Below, piece by piece: positions 29,750 to 39,194 of a stretch of 64,000 nt of DNA. The translations under genes and the position numbers were made by a program. The DNA comes from Pacificimonas pallii (GTDB taxonomy: Bacteria; Pseudomonadota; Alphaproteobacteria; Sphingomonadales; Sphingomonadaceae), in NCBI RefSeq assembly GCF_019204005.1, contig NZ_JAGSPA010000001.1:868001-932000 (forward strand), read 5' to 3'. Numbering within the stretch: position 1 is the first letter of the stretch; every line of letters starts with the position of its first letter. The notes under the pieces were generated by a model. It made no database searches. It saw only the letters and a program-made list of their open reading frames with translations, and was not told where the DNA came from.

Positions 29750-30961
29750 CTAGAATTCCGCCCGCAACGTTTCCACAAGATCGGTGCGTTCCCAAGGGAA
29801 GAAGTCGCCGTCGGCGGTCCGGCCGAAATGGCCGTAGGCGGCGGTGGGGCGATAGATCGGCTTGTTGAGGCCAAGGTGCGTCCGAATGCCCTTCGGCGTC
29901 AGGCGTACAAGCTGCGGCAGCAATAGTTCGAGCTTTGCCGGATCGGCATCGCCGCTGCCGTGCAGATCGACGTAGAGCGAGAGCGGCTCGGCAACGCCGA
30001 TAGCGTAGCTGAGCTGGATCGTGCAGCGCCTGGCAAGGCCTGCGGCGACGATATTCTTGGCAAGGTAGCGCGTCACATATGCCGCTGAACGATCGACCTT
30101 CGTCGGGTCCTTACCGGAAAACGCGCCGCCGCCATGCGGGCTGGCGCCGCCATAGGTGTCGACGATGATCTTGCGGCCTGTCAGGCCGGCATCGCCGTCG
30201 GGGCCGCCGATCTCGAACTTGCCGGTCGGGTTGATGTGCATGACGGTCTGGTCGGAGATGAAGCCTTCGGGCAGCACGTCGTGAAAGACGGAGCGCACAT
30301 AGTCCGATAGCTGCGCGCCCTTTGCGCCCTCATGATAGCCGGGCGCGTGCTGTGTCGAAACGACGAGCGCGGTCGCGGCGACGGGTTTGCTGTCCGCGTA
30401 GCGCAGCGACACCTGGCTTTTCGAATCGGGTTCCAGAAAGGGCGCGGCGCCGGAATGGCGGTCATCGGCAAGCCGTTTCAGGATCTGGTGCGACCAGTGA
30501 AGCGTGGCGGGCATGAGCGCGTCCGTCTCGTCACAGGCATAGCCGAACATGATGCCCTGATCGCCCGCGCCTTCATCCTTGTTGGAGCCTTCGCCGCCTG
30601 CGTCGACGCCCTGCGCAATGTCGGCGGACTGACCGTGCAGATGGTTGGTAAAGCCCGCGGTTTCCCAGTGGAAACCGTCCTGTTCATAGCCGATTTCCCT
30701 GACCATCTGACGGGCCGCCGCCTCGATTTCGGCATTGGCCTCCGGCGTGATCCGATCATCGGCGTCCACCATGCCCGCGCAGCGGATCTCCCCGCCCAGC
30801 GTGATCTGGTCCGTCGTTACCAGCGTTTCGCAGGCGATGCGCGCCTCTGGCTCCCTGGCGATGATCAGGTCGACAATCGCGTCGGAAATCTGGTCGGAAA
30901 CCTTGTCAGGGTGTCCTTCGGAAACGCTTTCGCTGGTGAACAGATAGTCGGTCCGGGCCAT
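29750..30961 (-). CDS. metK: S-adenosylmethionine synthetase
   Basis: A 403-residue MetK making SAM from methionine and ATP. Signature segments are [20 protein letters not shown] at the start, [12 protein letters not shown] and [20 protein letters not shown] start at ATG 30961 ([11 protein letters not shown]); an in-frame TTG at 30976 is possible. The leader back to the lnt stop is about 90 nt. It carries a palindrome (31037-31056) that I interpret as a candidate operator, and I see no SAM riboswitch fold. trmB, a SAM-using tRNA methylase, follows downstream. Confidence 0.97.
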   Translation of the reverse strand: MARTDYLFTSESVSEGHPDKVSDQISDAIVDLIIAREPEARIACETLVTTDQITLGGEIRCAGMVDADDRITPEANAEIEAAARQMVREIGYEQDGFHWETAGFTNHLHGQSADIAQGVDAGGEGSNKDEGAGDQGIMFGYACDETDALMPATLHWSHQILKRLADDRHSGAAPFLEPDSKSQVSLRYADSKPVAATALVVSTQHAPGYHEGAKGAQLSDYVRSVFHDVLPEGFISDQTVMHINPTGKFEIGGPDGDAGLTGRKIIVDTYGGASPHGGGAFSGKDPTKVDRSAAYVTRYLAKNIVAAGLARRCTIQLSYAIGVAEPLSLYVDLHGSGDADPAKLELLLPQLVRLTPKGIRTHLGLNKPIYRPTAAYGHFGRTADGDFFPWERTDLVETLRAEF

Positions 30962-31036
30962 TGGCGGGTCTTTCAATAGTGAAAACGGGTGTTTCCGAAT
31001 GGCTGTAAAGCGCAGCGCCTATGTGTGCAAGATGAG

Positions 31037-31056
31037 ATATAAAGATTTCCTTATGT
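31037..31056. promoter_or_regulatory. Candidate operator palindrome upstream of metK
   Basis: ATATAAAGATTTCCTTATGT is an imperfect palindrome, 14 of 20 positions symmetric, ATAAAGA facing TCCTTAT. It overlaps the lnt stop codon and lies about 76 bp upstream of metK. AT-rich palindromes of the ATAAAGA-TCTTTAT type are, from memory, used by ArsR-family regulators of the methionine/SAM cycle in alphaproteobacteria. The match is an inference. Confidence 0.45.
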
Positions 31057-32547
31057 CCTGCCTTGGCGAGCGGACAGGATGAAGGCGGCAAGGATCAGCA
31101 TGAGCGCGATGCCATGCGGCAGTGCGGTGCCCGTTCGCGCGAACAATGTCGGCGCGCGCGGCGCGGGCAGCTGTGCGATCACGCGTCCCGCGGTGCCGCG
31201 GCCAAGCGCCGCGGTCACCCGGCCCCACGGGTCGATGACGGCACTGATGCCTGTCGGTGTCGAGCGGGCGACAGGCAGCCCCTGTTCGATGGCGCGCAGG
31301 CGGGCATGAGCCAGATGCATTTCGGCGCCTTCGTCGGTGAACCACGCATCATTGGAGAGGTTCAGGAGCCAGCGGGGACGGGGCGAAGAAGACGCCGCCT
31401 CTGGATATACCGCCTCATAGCAGATCATCGCGCCGACGTTCGGGAAGCCGGGCAGGTTCAGGGTGTGCGGCCCGGTACCGGGGACGAAGTCGAGGGCACC
31501 GGGCGCAAGGCGCGCCAGCCCGATCGCCTCAAGCAGCGGCCGGGCGGGCAGATATTCGCCGTAGGGAACAAGGACGGTCTTGTCGTAGCGGTCGCGAATG
31601 CCGCCCTCCGGCCCCAGGACGAACAGGCTGTTATGCGCGGCAATGGTGCGGCCATCCGGGCCGCGCAGCGCCTTCAGGCCGCCCAGGATGAACACGTCAT
31701 CGGGGCCGAGCAGATGACCGGCCAGTCGCGCACGCAGGCCGGGAAGCTCGTCGATAACATCGGGAATGGCGGCCTCCGGCCAGATCAGCAGGCGCGGCGT
31801 GCCGGAAGGCGGCGGTGAGAGGGCGCTGTAGCGGCGGATCGCCCCTTCGATGGCGCCGGGACCGTATTTCTCGTCCTGGCCGATATTGGCCTGGATGATG
31901 TCGAGACGGGTATCGGTATATGCCGTCGGCTGCATGAACGGTATCGGCGCGAACGCGGCGATGATGACGGGTATGATGAGTGCGGCCGCCAGATGCACGC
32001 GCCGCAATGCCAGATGCGCCAGGCCGTAGCTGGCGAGGGCAATGATGCCCGACAGGCCGAGCGCGCCGATCAGCGCGGCGATTTGCGCCAGCTCACCCAG
32101 CGGCAGGCTGACAATCCCGAGCGGGTTCCAGCCGAAGCCGGAGAAGAGATAGCCGCGCAGCCACTCCGCCAGCATCCACATGCCCGCGAAGGCGAGCGTC
32201 CTGGCTATGGGCCCGCGTTTGAAGCGGGACGCGACCGCCGCGCTGACGCCGGGATAAAGACCCATGATGGCCGACAGCATGATGACGGCCAGCCAGCCAA
32301 GGGCGGCGGGCATCTTGGCCTGAAAGTTGAACGCCTCCGCGATCCAGAACTGGCCGACGAGGAAATTGCCAAGGCCCCACCACCAGCCGATGGCAAAGGC
32401 GCGCCTGCGTGCCGCGTTCGCGGCGACGGCCCGCTCCAGGAGGAACAGCATCACGCCGAGCGACAGCGGCATGGCGAGCGCGATGTTCCACGGCGCGAAG
32501 GCAAAACCGCCAAGGATGCCGAAGATGAAGGCGATGGCGTAGGTCAT
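31051..32547 (-). CDS. lnt: Apolipoprotein N-acyltransferase
   Basis: A 498-residue inner-membrane enzyme that adds the third acyl chain to lipoproteins. The N-terminal ~195 residues form six or so membrane helices (for example SGFGWNPLGIVSLPLGELAQ). A nitrilase-like periplasmic domain follows with the Glu-Lys-Cys triad in IWPEAAIPD, DKTVLVPYGEYLP and GAMICYEAVYPE. A last helix (ALPHGIALMLILAAFIL) ends the protein. Start at 32547 gives the expected MTYAIAFIFGILGGFAFAPW. Lies upstream of metK with a short gap. Confidence 0.95.
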   Translation of the reverse strand: MTYAIAFIFGILGGFAFAPWNIALAMPLSLGVMLFLLERAVAANAARRRAFAIGWWWGLGNFLVGQFWIAEAFNFQAKMPAALGWLAVIMLSAIMGLYPGVSAAVASRFKRGPIARTLAFAGMWMLAEWLRGYLFSGFGWNPLGIVSLPLGELAQIAALIGALGLSGIIALASYGLAHLALRRVHLAAALIIPVIIAAFAPIPFMQPTAYTDTRLDIIQANIGQDEKYGPGAIEGAIRRYSALSPPPSGTPRLLIWPEAAIPDVIDELPGLRARLAGHLLGPDDVFILGGLKALRGPDGRTIAAHNSLFVLGPEGGIRDRYDKTVLVPYGEYLPARPLLEAIGLARLAPGALDFVPGTGPHTLNLPGFPNVGAMICYEAVYPEAASSSPRPRWLLNLSNDAWFTDEGAEMHLAHARLRAIEQGLPVARSTPTGISAVIDPWGRVTAALGRGTAGRVIAQLPAPRAPTLFARTGTALPHGIALMLILAAFILSARQGRT

Positions 32548-32552
32548 GCGCG

Positions 32553-32726
32553 CGCTTCCCTCCCCCGCTTGCGCGGGAGGTGAGGCGGGCGCGCGAGCGG
32601 AGCGAAGCGTGGCGCGGTACTGCCGATCATCGCATTGCCTGACAGTTCAGACGCTCGGCTGTGCCTCGCGCCCCCCTCCGACGGCTTCGCCGCCACCTCC
32701 CCCGCTCGCGGTGGAGGACGCGTCAT
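32553..32726. repeat. Mosaic GC-rich intergenic repeats
   Basis: The stretch between lnt and sucD contains several overlapping short palindromes, such as CCTCCCCCGC-TTGC-GCGGGAGG (32559-32580) and TCCCCCGCTCGCGGTGGAGG near 32698-32717. It has no reading frame of its own. Similar material occurs at 48411-48688. Confidence 0.5.
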
Positions 32727-32728
32727 GC

Positions 32729-33604
32729 TCAGCCTTCCAGAACCTTCTTCAGCGTCGTGCCGAGTTCGGATGGGGAATCGACGACGGTGATGCCGGCGTC
32801 CTGCATGGCCGCGATCTTCGATTCCGCGCCGCCCTTGCCGCCCGATACGATGGCGCCGGCATGACCCATGGTGCGGCCTTTGGGGGCGGTGCGCCCGGCA
32901 ATGAAGCCGACCATCGGTTTCTTGATGGCGTGCGATTTCAGGAATTCGGCGGCTTCCTCCTCGGCGCTGCCGCCGATTTCGCCGATCATGATGATCGACT
33001 TCGTTTCCTCGTCATTGAGGAACAGGTCGAGGACGTCGATGAAATTGGTGCCGTTGACGGGATCGCCGCCAATGCCCACCGCCGTCGTCTGGCCCAGGCC
33101 GACGTCCGTGGTCTGTTTCACGGCCTCGTAGGTCAGCGTGCCCGAGCGCGAAAGAACGCCGACGGAGCCATCGAGGAAGATATTGCCCGGCATGATGCCG
33201 ATCTTGCACTCGCCAGGCGTCAGGACGCCGGGGCAGTTCGGGCCGATCAGGCGCGATTTCGATCCGCAGAGCGCGCGCTTCACCTTCACCATGTCGAGAA
33301 CCGGAATGCCCTCGGTGATGGCGATGATGAGCGGCACTTCGGCTTCGATGGCTTCCATGATCGAATCGGCGGCGAAGGGCGGCGGCACATAGACGACGGA
33401 CGCATCGGCCTTCGTCTCGTTCATGGCCTCCTGCATGGTCGAGAAGACGGGAAGGCCGAGATGCTCCTGCCCGCCCTTGCCGGGGACGACGCCGCCGACC
33501 ATTTTCGTGCCATATTCAATGGCGGCCTCGGTGTGGAAGGTCGCCGTATTGCCGGTCAGGCCCTGGCAGAGAACCTTGGTGTTCTTGTTGATGAGAATGG
33601 ACAT
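32729..33604 (-). CDS. sucD: Succinyl-CoA synthetase alpha subunit
   Basis: A 291-residue alpha subunit of the TCA-cycle ligase that makes ATP or GTP from succinyl-CoA. CoA-binding residues lie in the N-terminal Rossmann domain ([31 protein letters not shown]). The phosphorylated histidine is in [13 protein letters not shown]. It begins 4 bp after the sucC stop and is surely cotranscribed and assembled with it. Confidence 0.97.
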   Translation of the reverse strand: MSILINKNTKVLCQGLTGNTATFHTEAAIEYGTKMVGGVVPGKGGQEHLGLPVFSTMQEAMNETKADASVVYVPPPFAADSIMEAIEAEVPLIIAITEGIPVLDMVKVKRALCGSKSRLIGPNCPGVLTPGECKIGIMPGNIFLDGSVGVLSRSGTLTYEAVKQTTDVGLGQTTAVGIGGDPVNGTNFIDVLDLFLNDEETKSIIMIGEIGGSAEEEAAEFLKSHAIKKPMVGFIAGRTAPKGRTMGHAGAIVSGGKGGAESKIAAMQDAGITVVDSPSELGTTLKKVLEG

Positions 33605-33608
33605 GGGT

Positions 33609-34808
33609 TCAGGCCGCCTTCTTGACTTCAGCTACGATTTTCTTGGCCGCGTCGCCGAGATCATCGGCGCTCACGATGGGGAGGCCGCTGTCGGCGAGGA
33701 TCTTCTTGCCCTTGTCGACATTCGTGCCTTCGAGGCGAACCACGAGGGGAACCGAGAGGTTCACTTCCTTGGCCGCCGCGACGATGCCCTCTGCGATGAT
33801 GTCGCAGCGCATGATGCCGCCGAAGATGTTGACGAGGATGCCGGTGACCGCGGGATCGGACAGGATGATCTTGAACGCGGCCGTCACCTTTTCGGTCGTG
33901 GCCCCGCCGCCGACGTCGAGGAAATTGGCGGGTTCCGCGCCGTTCAGCTTGATGATGTCCATGGTGGCCATAGCGAGGCCCGCGCCGTTCACCATGCAGC
34001 CGATATTGCCATCGAGTTTCACATAAGCGAGGTCGTATTTACCCGCCTCGATCTCTGCCGCGTCCTCTTCCGATTCGTCGCGCAGCGCTTCGATCCTGGG
34101 GTGGCGGTAGAGCGAATTGCCGTCGAAACCCATTTTCGCGTCGAGCACCAGAAGCTCGCCCGCGCCGGTTTCCACCAGCGGGTTGATTTCCAGCATGGCG
34201 GCGTCGGTCGCCAGGAAGGCGTCATACAGCGTCTTGCCGAGCTTTGCCGCCTTCTTGCCGGTATCGCCGGACAGTTTCAGCGCGGCGGCGATCGCGCGGC
34301 CATGGTGCGGCTGATAGCCGGTGGCGGGATCGACCGTGATGGTCAGGATCTTTTCCGGCGTCTTCTCGGCGACGTCTTCGATATCCATGCCGCCCTCGGT
34401 CGAGACCACGAAGGCGGGCATGCCGGTTGCGCGGTCGACGAGGACGGAGAGATAATATTCCTTCGCAATGTCGGCGCCGTCCTCAATGTAGAGGCGGTTG
34501 ACCTGCTTGCCCTCTGGACCGGTCTGGTGCGTGACAAGGACGCGGCCGAGCATTTCCTTTGCGTTTTCCTCGACAGCTTCGATGGATTTCACGACGCGCA
34601 CACCGCCCGCGGCATCGTCACCGAGGCCGTTGAAGCGGCCCTTGCCGCGTCCGCCCGCGTGGATCTGCGATTTCACGACATAGACCGGGCCGGGGAGCTG
34701 CTTCGCGCCCGCGATCGCTTCTTCGACGGTCATGGCCGGGAAGCCCTTCGAAATGGGCGCGCCATGTTCGGCAAGCAGCGCCTTGGCCTGATATTCGTGA
34801 ATGTTCAT
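33609..34808 (-). CDS. sucC: Succinyl-CoA synthetase beta subunit
   Basis: A 399-residue beta subunit with an N-terminal ATP-grasp domain ([32 protein letters not shown]) and a C-terminal flavodoxin-like ligase domain ([31 protein letters not shown]). It supplies the nucleotide-binding half of the enzyme. The ATG at 34808 has GGAG upstream; the in-frame start at 34892 is less likely. First gene of the sucCD pair; no other TCA genes are next to it. Confidence 0.97.
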   Translation of the reverse strand: MNIHEYQAKALLAEHGAPISKGFPAMTVEEAIAGAKQLPGPVYVVKSQIHAGGRGKGRFNGLGDDAAGGVRVVKSIEAVEENAKEMLGRVLVTHQTGPEGKQVNRLYIEDGADIAKEYYLSVLVDRATGMPAFVVSTEGGMDIEDVAEKTPEKILTITVDPATGYQPHHGRAIAAALKLSGDTGKKAAKLGKTLYDAFLATDAAMLEINPLVETGAGELLVLDAKMGFDGNSLYRHPRIEALRDESEEDAAEIEAGKYDLAYVKLDGNIGCMVNGAGLAMATMDIIKLNGAEPANFLDVGGGATTEKVTAAFKIILSDPAVTGILVNIFGGIMRCDIIAEGIVAAAKEVNLSVPLVVRLEGTNVDKGKKILADSGLPIVSADDLGDAAKKIVAEVKKAA

Positions 34809-34942
34809 GTCGGGGGTCTCCGAGAAATCGAATCTGTTGGCGTGAACTTTGCGCCCTCCATGACAAAAGACGCGCGCGCGGGAAAGGCGCAATTCGCCGA
34901 AATGCGCCCGCGGCGCTTATCAGTGACGGTTTCCGGGAGGGT

Positions 34943-35512
34943 TCAGACCCGCTTTGCGACCGCAATCGCGGCGCGGCAGCCCGCGCGGATGACGGCGCTG
35001 AGCACGGGATAACCCGGCGTGTCGGCAGCGCCGTGCGCGAGCGCGGTTTCCCTGTGCTCCTGCTCTTCGGCCTGAAAATCCTCGATATGCGCGGTGAGTT
35101 CGGGATCGGTGTCGCCCAGCGCCTCGAGCTGCGCGGAATAATGCGCGTCGATTTCGGTTTCGACGGCGGCGGTGCAGGCCATGGCGGCGCGCGGACCCAT
35201 CAGGGCCGTCGCCGCACCCAGCGCGAATCCGGCGGCGTCCCATAAGGGCGACAGGATGGTCGGGCGCACGCCGCGTTCCGCAAGCAGGCGATTGAACGTG
35301 TCGAGATGGCGCTGCTCCTGCACTTTCATGCGGCCGATTTCAGCGGCCATGGGATGCCGGTTGCCCATCACGGCAAGCTGGCCCGCATAAATCCGCGCGG
35401 CGCCATATTCACCGGCCTGGTCGACCCGGATCATGCTGTCCGTATCAATGTCCCGGTCGCCCGGCAGGTTTGCTGCGATCTGCGTCGTCGCTATCGGCGT
35501 TTCATCAGCCAC
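34943..35512 (-). CDS. coq7: Demethoxyubiquinone hydroxylase (COQ7 family)
   Basis: A 189-residue di-iron hydroxylase of ubiquinone biosynthesis, converting demethoxyubiquinol to its hydroxylated form. The four-helix di-iron motifs are RVDQAGEYGAARIYAGQ, MKVQEQRHLDTFN, AVETEIDAHY and FQAEEQEHRETAL. The start overlaps the end of dsbB by 22 bp, so it is coupled. Its pairing with dsbB fits, since DsbB passes electrons to ubiquinone; that link is inference. Confidence 0.92.
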   Translation of the reverse strand: MADETPIATTQIAANLPGDRDIDTDSMIRVDQAGEYGAARIYAGQLAVMGNRHPMAAEIGRMKVQEQRHLDTFNRLLAERGVRPTILSPLWDAAGFALGAATALMGPRAAMACTAAVETEIDAHYSAQLEALGDTDPELTAHIEDFQAEEQEHRETALAHGAADTPGYPVLSAVIRAGCRAAIAVAKRV

Positions 35513-35958
35513 AGGGCCACTCCCGCACTCAGTAAGGATATGAGGGCGTTATAACCGGCAAGGCTGATGCCGAACAGGCTCCAGGGTGCGGTATCGCAGC
35601 GCACGACCGGCGCGGCGATGATGGCGGTCATGAAATCGTCGGACGCGCTGGGCGGCGCGGTGCAGGTGGTCGGTCCGGTCCAGAAGCCATATTCGACGCC
35701 CGCGTGGAATGCGCCGATGGCGCCGCTGGTCCCGAGCGCCAGCGCCGCCAGAAGCAGGCAGGACGCGCGCGCGCCGCCCTTCACGAACAAGGCGAGACTG
35801 GCGAGTATCAGCGCGACGACGTGCGGCCAGCGCTGCCACATGCACATCTCGCACGGGTAAAGGCCATAGGCATGCTGCGCCGCCAGCGCGCCGCCAAGCA
35901 GTGCCGCCGGAACGAGGAGCAGGACGAGGTGCGCGCGTATCGGCGAATGCGCCATCAT
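35491..35958 (-). CDS. dsbB: Disulfide bond formation protein B family
   Basis: A 155-residue inner-membrane protein with four predicted helices. The first cysteine pair is C36-C39 in YPCEMCMWQRWPH, and the second pair is C99 and C121 in the periplasmic loop, as needed to reoxidise DsbA and pass electrons to quinone. The GLYPCEMCMWQRWPH segment is typical of the alphaproteobacterial branch. The ATG overlaps the stop of the upstream serine hydrolase gene (ATGA), and coq7 overlaps its 3' end. Confidence 0.9.
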   Translation of the reverse strand: MMAHSPIRAHLVLLLVPAALLGGALAAQHAYGLYPCEMCMWQRWPHVVALILASLALFVKGGARASCLLLAALALGTSGAIGAFHAGVEYGFWTGPTTCTAPPSASDDFMTAIIAAPVVRCDTAPWSLFGISLAGYNALISLLSAGVALWLMKRR

Positions 35959-37346
35959 TGCGCCGCTGTGGCGGTGCCCTGCATCGCCATCATATCCGCC
36001 CGGAATGCGGCGCTAAGCTCATCGCGCAGCGGATAGGCCTGTTGCGGCAGATATTGCGTCATCAGGACGATGCTCGCATTCGCCGAAGGAAGGGAACTGG
36101 CAAGCGTGCCCGCCGCGCCGCCCCATCCATAGCTGCCGGCGAATTCTGGGCTGTCGGGGGTAAGGACCACCAGGCCGCCAGCGCCATAGCCATCGTCGCC
36201 CTCGTAAAAGACGCCGTCCGGCAGCAGGTTCGAGGTGACCAGTTCCGCAGCGGCGCGCGGCAGGACCTGCCGTCCGTCCACCATGCCGCGATTTGTCAGC
36301 ATATGCATGAAGGTGATGTAGTCCGCGCCCGTCGATGCAAGACCGCCGCCGCCCGATTCCACCTTTGCCGCTTCGTTATATTCACTGCTCGGCGGGCCAT
36401 CGATGGGAACGATCGTGCCATCGGGGACGGGCAGGGCCATCGGCAGCTTCATGGCACCGGCGACGACGTAATTCGTCGTCAGACGGCCATTTTCGGACGT
36501 GGGCACGACAAAGCCGGTATCATCCATGCCGAGCGGCGTGAAGATACGCTCGTCCAGCAGGGCGGCGAGCGGCTTGCCTGTCGCCTTTTCAAAGACCGCG
36601 CCCAGCAGGTCGAGGGAGATGGAATAGCTCCATTCCGTTCCCGGCTGCAGGACGAGCGGCATTTCGGCGACCTTCTTGGCAAATGCCTCAAGCCCGTCCG
36701 GCTGCGGCCCGTCGCCGGGCCTGACGAAGCGGCGCGTACCGGGCGTGATGCCCGCCTTGCGATACGCCTGGGACACGCCGGACGGGATGATGGAATAGCC
36801 AAGGCCGGCCGTGTGCGTCAGGAGGTGCCGGATGGTGATCTCACGCTCTGCCGGGACGGTATCGTCAAGGCCGCCATTCCTGGAACGAAGAACCCGCATA
36901 TTTTTGAATTCAGGGAAGAAGTCGCTGATGGGCTGATCAAGGGCGAGGGTGCCGTCCTCGATCAGCAGCGCCGCCATGACGCCCATGACGGGCTTCGTCA
37001 TGGAATAGATGCGGTAGATGGACCTGTCGTCGGCGGCCACGTCACTGTTCAGCGCCAGCGTGCCGGACGTGATCCAGACCGGGTCCGCCCGTCCGCGCGC
37101 AACGCCAATGATGACATTCGCGGCCTTGCGCTCCGCCACATAGCGATCCGCCAGCGCCTGTAGATTGTCGAACCCGGGCGTTGCCATTTCCGCCGATGGA
37201 ACCGCCATTTCCGCAGAGGCGCCCGGCACCGCCGGTGCGGCGGCCCGCTGTTCAGACGCCGTCGTGCAGGCCGACGCGATCAGAAACGAACCGGCAAGCA
37301 ATGCGCCCGTGAGGCGGCGGTTCGATGATAGGGAAAAGCGGAGCAT
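35955..37346 (-). CDS. Lipoprotein serine hydrolase (beta-lactamase-related)
   Basis: A 463-residue serine hydrolase of the class C beta-lactamase/esterase type. The N-terminus ends in a lipobox-like ASAC (C27), so it is probably a lipoprotein. The catalytic S-x-x-K is SMTK in IYRIYSMTKPVMG; the Tyr motif is YSI in TEWSYSISLDLLG. Substrate unknown: esters, peptidoglycan peptides or lactams are all possible. It heads the hydrolase-dsbB-coq7 operon. It is unrelated in detail to the hydrolase at 9533-10978. Confidence 0.87.
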   Translation of the reverse strand: MLRFSLSSNRRLTGALLAGSFLIASACTTASEQRAAAPAVPGASAEMAVPSAEMATPGFDNLQALADRYVAERKAANVIIGVARGRADPVWITSGTLALNSDVAADDRSIYRIYSMTKPVMGVMAALLIEDGTLALDQPISDFFPEFKNMRVLRSRNGGLDDTVPAEREITIRHLLTHTAGLGYSIIPSGVSQAYRKAGITPGTRRFVRPGDGPQPDGLEAFAKKVAEMPLVLQPGTEWSYSISLDLLGAVFEKATGKPLAALLDERIFTPLGMDDTGFVVPTSENGRLTTNYVVAGAMKLPMALPVPDGTIVPIDGPPSSEYNEAAKVESGGGGLASTGADYITFMHMLTNRGMVDGRQVLPRAAAELVTSNLLPDGVFYEGDDGYGAGGLVVLTPDSPEFAGSYGWGGAAGTLASSLPSANASIVLMTQYLPQQAYPLRDELSAAFRADMMAMQGTATAAQ

Positions 37347-37481
37347 AAGCGGTCCTTCGAATGAATTGCCTGTGTCTTACCCTTACGATGCGGATGTGCA
37401 AAACGTCCCCTGAGAAAATGACCACAAACGAAAAGAACAGGGTGGCGGGACCGCGCCCTGCCGCGCTAGCGACCATTGCCG

Positions 37482-37598
37482 ATGACAGAGACACGAAAAC
37501 CGCCGCCCGCGATCACGGTCACCAAAGGCCCCATGGCCGGCGGGCAGACATGGCGCACGATGGACGTGGGCCGGCTTTCCGGCATGATCGGCATATGA
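37482..37598 (+). CDS. Possible small protein coupled to zapE
   Basis: A 38-codon frame starting ATG at 37482 and ending TGA in a 4-bp ATGA overlap with the zapE start. The product (MTETRKPPPAITVTKGPMAG, then a Thr/Gly/Met-rich end) is hydrophilic. The overlap is the main argument; no domain is recognised and the ribosome binding site is unclear. It could instead be a chance frame. Confidence 0.35.
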   Translation: MTETRKPPPAITVTKGPMAGGQTWRTMDVGRLSGMIGI

Positions 37599-38701
37599 CG
37601 ACCTTGACCGCCTATCAGGCACTGGTCGCGGGCGGCGAACTGCGCGCCGACCCCGACCAGGCACGTGCCGCCGAACGGCTGCAGCGCCTGCAGGACGAGT
37701 TGGAACAGGTGCGCGAAACGCCGGGACTGTTCGCGCGCCTGCTGGGCAAATCAGAGACGCCGCCGCCCGAGGGCATTTACATGTGGGGCGAGGTCGGGCG
37801 CGGGAAATCCATGCTGATGGACCTGTTTTACGGCGAGGTGGACATTGCGCGGAAACGCCGGGTGCACTTCGCGGCGTTCATGCTGGACGTGCACGGCGCG
37901 ATGAAGGCGGCGCGCGCGGAGGACCGGGACGCCATGACGGCGGTGATCGAGAAGGTCGCGGGCGAGGCGCGCCTGCTGGCCTTTGACGAGCTGCAGGTCA
38001 CCAATGTGGTCGATGCCATGCTGCTGTCGCGGCTGTTCACGGCGCTGTTCGCGGCGGGCGTGACCGTGGTGGCGACATCGAACCGCCCGCCAGGGGACCT
38101 TTATAAGGACGGCCTGAACCGGCAGCTGTTCCTGCCCTTCATTGACCTGCTGGAGGCCAGGCTGGATGTGGTCTGCCTCAATGGCCCGACGGATTACCGG
38201 CTGGAGCGGCTGGGCGCGATGGACGTCTACCATGTGCCCAATGGAGAGGCGGCGACGGCGGCATTGTCAGAGGCGTTTTTCCGGCTGACCGACTATCCGG
38301 TCGAGGACCGCGCGAACGTACCGTCGGCCGAGCTGGAGGTGGGCGGCGGGCGCACGCTGACCGTGCCGAAATCGCTGAAAGGCGTGGCGGTATTCAGCTT
38401 CAGGCGGCTGTGCGGCGATGCGCGGGGCAGCGCGGATTACCTGGCCGTGGCGCAGACATACCACACCGTCATCCTGGTCGGCGTGCCGGTGATGGGCCCC
38501 GACATGCGCAACGAGGCATCGCGGTTCGTGGCGCTGATCGACGCGCTTTATAATTACAAGGTGAAGCTGTTGATGGCGGCGGACGCCGCGCCGGACGACC
38601 TCTACCCGTCCGGCGATGGCAGCTTTGAATTCAAGCGCACCGTCAGCCGCCTGATGGAAATGCAGAGCCGGGCGTATCTGGAGCAGGGACACGGGCTTTA
38701 G
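37595..38701 (+). CDS. zapE: Cell division protein ZapE (AFG1-like ATPase)
   Basis: A 368-residue P-loop ATPase of the AFG1/ZapE family. Walker A is GEVGRGKS (65-72), and the Walker B/sensor region is LAFDELQVTNVVDAMLLSRL; the ATSNRPPGDLYKDGLNRQLF segment is also family-typical. In E. coli ZapE associates with the division ring and destabilises FtsZ polymers. I start at ATG 37595, which gives the usual MTTLTAYQALVAGGEL; the in-frame start at 37361 would add a region without family resemblance. Confidence 0.93.
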   Translation: MTTLTAYQALVAGGELRADPDQARAAERLQRLQDELEQVRETPGLFARLLGKSETPPPEGIYMWGEVGRGKSMLMDLFYGEVDIARKRRVHFAAFMLDVHGAMKAARAEDRDAMTAVIEKVAGEARLLAFDELQVTNVVDAMLLSRLFTALFAAGVTVVATSNRPPGDLYKDGLNRQLFLPFIDLLEARLDVVCLNGPTDYRLERLGAMDVYHVPNGEAATAALSEAFFRLTDYPVEDRANVPSAELEVGGGRTLTVPKSLKGVAVFSFRRLCGDARGSADYLAVAQTYHTVILVGVPVMGPDMRNEASRFVALIDALYNYKVKLLMAADAAPDDLYPSGDGSFEFKRTVSRLMEMQSRAYLEQGHGL

Positions 38702-38792
38702 CCGGCACGCCGAAACATCTTTACGGGGGTGGGGAGCGGAAGGTCTGGTTTCGTCGATATAGGGCGCTAAGCTGTCGCCATTACACAGACTG

Positions 38793-39008
38793 GTGGCGAT
38801 CAGAAAGTATCGAGATACCGACTTTATCGGGATCGATGCGCTCTGGAACGAAGCCTTTCCAGATCACCCAGCTTGGAATTGAGCAGCAAACGCCGTTCCC
38901 GCCAAAACCTCATTCCAGCCTGAGCTGCTTTTCGTCGCGGTCGATCAGGACGTAGTCGTCGGGTCTGCAATGGCCGGTTATGATGGCCGTCGGGGCGGCG
39001 GATGCTGA
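38793..39008 (+). pseudogene. Broken GNAT acetyltransferase
   Basis: From GTG 38793 the frame reads VAIRKYRDTDFIGIDALWNE then AFPDHPAWN, meets TGA at 38880-38882, and continues in the same frame with QPELLFVAVDQDVVVGSAMA then GYDGRRG before losing similarity and stopping at 39006-39008. This is the N-terminal half of a GNAT N-acetyltransferase; the GYDGRRG segment is normally followed by W and the acetyl-CoA-binding strand. An internal stop plus loss of the C-terminal half mark it as decayed. The rest of 38702-39194 has no convincing gene. Confidence 0.65.
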
Positions 39009-39194
39009 TGAAGGTCGAGATCGTGGACGGCGGCGGCATCGAGGTGGCCGATGTCCGCCAGCTAGGGGACACGGCACGATGAGTGACGTTTCCAACGCGT
39101 GAAAAGACGCATTGGTTTTCGACCGCATCGTCCCAGCAGTGTTCCAAGTCGGGTCAGGGTTGAATCTGTCACACAATGGTGAGAGCATTCCTGA

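Noticed and set aside
30962-31050. SAM riboswitch in the metK leader
   Set aside because: The leader is only about 90 nt and I could not build a SAM-binding pseudoknot or multi-stem fold from it; a protein operator fits the palindrome better.
33423-35012. A 529-codon plus-strand frame opposite sucC
   Set aside because: Shadow of the sucC/sucD codons; no motif, and the real genes are certain.
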